A DNA stretch of 64,000 bases, from assembly GCA_024235015.1 (NCBI GenBank), contig JACKNG010000005.1:310001-374000 (forward strand), given 5' to 3'. The translations under genes and the position numbers were made by a program. Below are positions 62,520 through 64,000 of this stretch, one piece after another. Below the pieces are notes generated by a model, which saw nothing but the letters and a program-made list of their open reading frames with translations, was not told the DNA's origin and searched no databases. Origin of the DNA: Gammaproteobacteria bacterium (GTDB lineage: Bacteria > Pseudomonadota > Gammaproteobacteria > Ga0077536). The first letter of the stretch is position 1; each line of letters begins with the position of its first letter.

Positions 62520-64000
62520 TCAGGGCAGGCGAATCTTGATGCCGGCGAAGACGAAGCGGCCCTGCTGGGGAATGCCGTAGCTCTCGGCGTAGTCGGCATC
62601 GAGGATATTGTCGGCACCGGCGTAGAGCTGCACGCGCCGGCCCGGCAGCGGCACCGTCACGTTGACGTCGACGACCATGAAGTCGTCGAGCTCGCGGCGC
62701 ACCCGCGGGATGGTACGCGAGTAGAAGTACTGGTCGGCGGTGTACTCGGCGCCGAGGTGCACGGTGGCGGTCTCGCGCCAGGTGTAGTCGGCGCTCAGGG
62801 TCATGCGGTGCGTGGGGGTGTACTGCTGCTGCCGGCGCTCCGTACCCGGCGTGCGATCGCGACTCCACAGGTAGCTGTAACCGGCGCGCAGGTTTATGCC
62901 GAGCCAGTCGTGCTGTTCGCCCAGCACCTCCACCCCGCGCAGGGCGAGCCGCGCGACGTTCTCGAAACGCTCGCTGATGAGATCGGTCTGGATGAAGTTC
63001 TCGACGTCCTGGTCGAACACCGTCAGCGCCAGCCGCGTCGCTGCCCCCGGCCGCCACTCGACCCCGCCCTCGACGCTGTCGGCCTGCTCGAAGACGAGTT
63101 CGGGATTGCCCTGGTCGGGGTCGTAGAGCTGGTTGACGCTGGGCACGCGGACCTTGTGCGAGCCGGCCGCGCGCAGGCGGATGCCGTGGGCGAGGTCGTA
63201 GTAGCCGGCCAGGCTGTAACCGGGCTTGGCGGTGCTGCCGCCGCCGTCGCGGACCAGGGCGTGGTAGCCGAAGCTGGCGACGACGGCGGCCGCCGGCCAG
63301 GGGTCGAAGGCGTACTCGATGGCCGCCGAGTAGACCTCGATGGCGCGCTCCTGGGTCAGCAGGCGCTGGCCGAAGCGCAGGCTCGGCACGCGCTCGACCC
63401 GGTTGTTGCCGAGCCCGAGCCCGCCGCCCCCGCCACCGGCGCCCGAACACAGGCGCACGTCGACCAGCAGGTCGCCGACGTCGGGATCGGGTTCGAGCAC
63501 GGTGCGCGTCGAAGTCGTGGTCTGCGCCTCGGTCGTGGTCACTGGCACCTGCTTGGTGGTGGTCGTGGTCACGGTCGTGGTGGTCTGGGTGGCGACGTCG
63601 ACGGTGGTGGTCTCGGTCACTTCTTCCGAGGTCGTCCGGGTGACGAAGGCGCCCGGGTCGACCGCCGCCAGGGCCTGGACGTTGACGTTGTTGCGATCGC
63701 CCGGGGTACCGCCGGTGGCCTGGTCCTCGGCCACGCCCCAGAAGCCGTTGGCCAGGGTGCGGCGCAGGGTCACCGCGCCGTAGGCGGCGGGCAGGCCCGG
63801 CGCCGCCAGGGCCGGCTGTTCGAAGAACTGGGTCACCGTGCCCTGGTCGAACAGCCACGCCGCGGTTTCACCGTCGTACAGCGCATCGCCCTGCTCCGGG
63901 CGGCGGAAGTTGACCCGCAGCGCGTAGTTCCAACCGTCGATGTCGTCGGCGCGGATGTTGATGTTGCCGATGTCGCCCTGGCTGCCCACCGCCTGCGCCC
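62520..64000 (-). CDS. TonB-dependent outer-membrane receptor, 5' part outside the window
   Basis: The last 490 or so residues of a TonB-dependent receptor; the start lies beyond 64000. Barrel strands and turns are clear (RAAGSHKVRVPSVNQLYDPD, a conserved receptor segment; GYSYLWSRDR; YAGADNILDADYAESYG), and the protein ends GRFVFAGIKIRLP. Import of a siderophore, cobalamin or other ligand is likely. Odd for the family, an extracellular loop region encoded at 63495-63641 is a Thr-rich run (VTTTTTKQVPVTTTEAQ), followed by a seven-glycine tract near 63410-63445. No partner transport genes are in view. Confidence 0.88.
   Translation of the reverse strand, partial: AQAVGSQGDIGNINIRADDIDGWNYALRVNFRRPEQGDALYDGETAAWLFDQGTVTQFFEQPALAAPGLPAAYGAVTLRRTLANGFWGVAEDQATGGTPGDRNNVNVQALAAVDPGAFVTRTTSEEVTETTTVDVATQTTTTVTTTTTKQVPVTTTEAQTTTSTRTVLEPDPDVGDLLVDVRLCSGAGGGGGGLGLGNNRVERVPSLRFGQRLLTQERAIEVYSAAIEYAFDPWPAAAVVASFGYHALVRDGGGSTAKPGYSLAGYYDLAHGIRLRAAGSHKVRVPSVNQLYDPDQGNPELVFEQADSVEGGVEWRPGAATRLALTVFDQDVENFIQTDLISERFENVARLALRGVEVLGEQHDWLGINLRAGYSYLWSRDRTPGTERRQQQYTPTHRMTLSADYTWRETATVHLGAEYTADQYFYSRTIPRVRRELDDFMVVDVNVTVPLPGRRVQLYAGADNILDADYAESYGIPQQGRFVFAGIKIRLP

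Overview
The window is high-GC DNA from a proteobacterium, probably a gammaproteobacterium (inference from gene families and codon use; no rRNA or other firm marker is present). It holds a large secretion island set into an ordinary chromosome that carries acyl-CoA, amide and efflux genes.

Left flank (1-537): the 3' part of a tRNA-Arg(CCT), a small membrane protein, and a 68-bp copy of the 3' end of an enoyl-CoA hydratase gene. The same 68 bp (66/68 identical, same orientation) recurs at 48381-48448, where it is the real end of an intact hydratase gene. Everything between (about 48 kb) looks like one insertion next to that gene. I see no integrase inside it.

Island (about 538-48380): a co-directional minus-strand array runs from 37.0 kb down to 2.3 kb. 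In order of transcription it encodes a two-partner secretion transporter (TpsB) and a 2199-residue exoprotein (TpsA), then a complete type VI secretion system: tagH, tssJ, tssK, tssL, tssM, tagF, tssA, tssB, tssC, hcp, tagJ, tssE, tssF, tssG, clpV, vgrG. A DUF6931 protein, a PAAR tip, a lipoprotein/lipase pair and an unknown protein follow. Diverging from tpsB across a 470-bp regulatory gap is a plus-strand operon for a PP2C phosphatase, a 1637-residue Ser/Thr kinase with a C-terminal FGE/SUMF1-type domain, and a second membrane protein with the same C-terminal domain plus a 12-bp minisatellite. With the FHA protein TagH and a phospho-threonine-like motif in TssL, these suggest phosphorylation control of T6SS assembly, with an unusual periplasmic sensor module. 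Both island ends carry small cargo genes at lower GC: a plus-strand cassette (735-2111) on the left, and on the right a minus-strand cassette (45834-48262) with a permuted papain/YiiX-like hydrolase, a lipoprotein and broken genes. These look like effector/immunity modules, some decaying.

Right flank (48382-64000): two enoyl-CoA hydratases, a MATE transporter, a FetB-like permease, a short-chain dehydrogenase, a CaiB-type CoA transferase, an EmrAB-type efflux pair, a cupin, two amidases, an aldehyde dehydrogenase and the 3' part of a TonB-dependent receptor. This is normal chromosomal metabolism with no sign of recent transfer.
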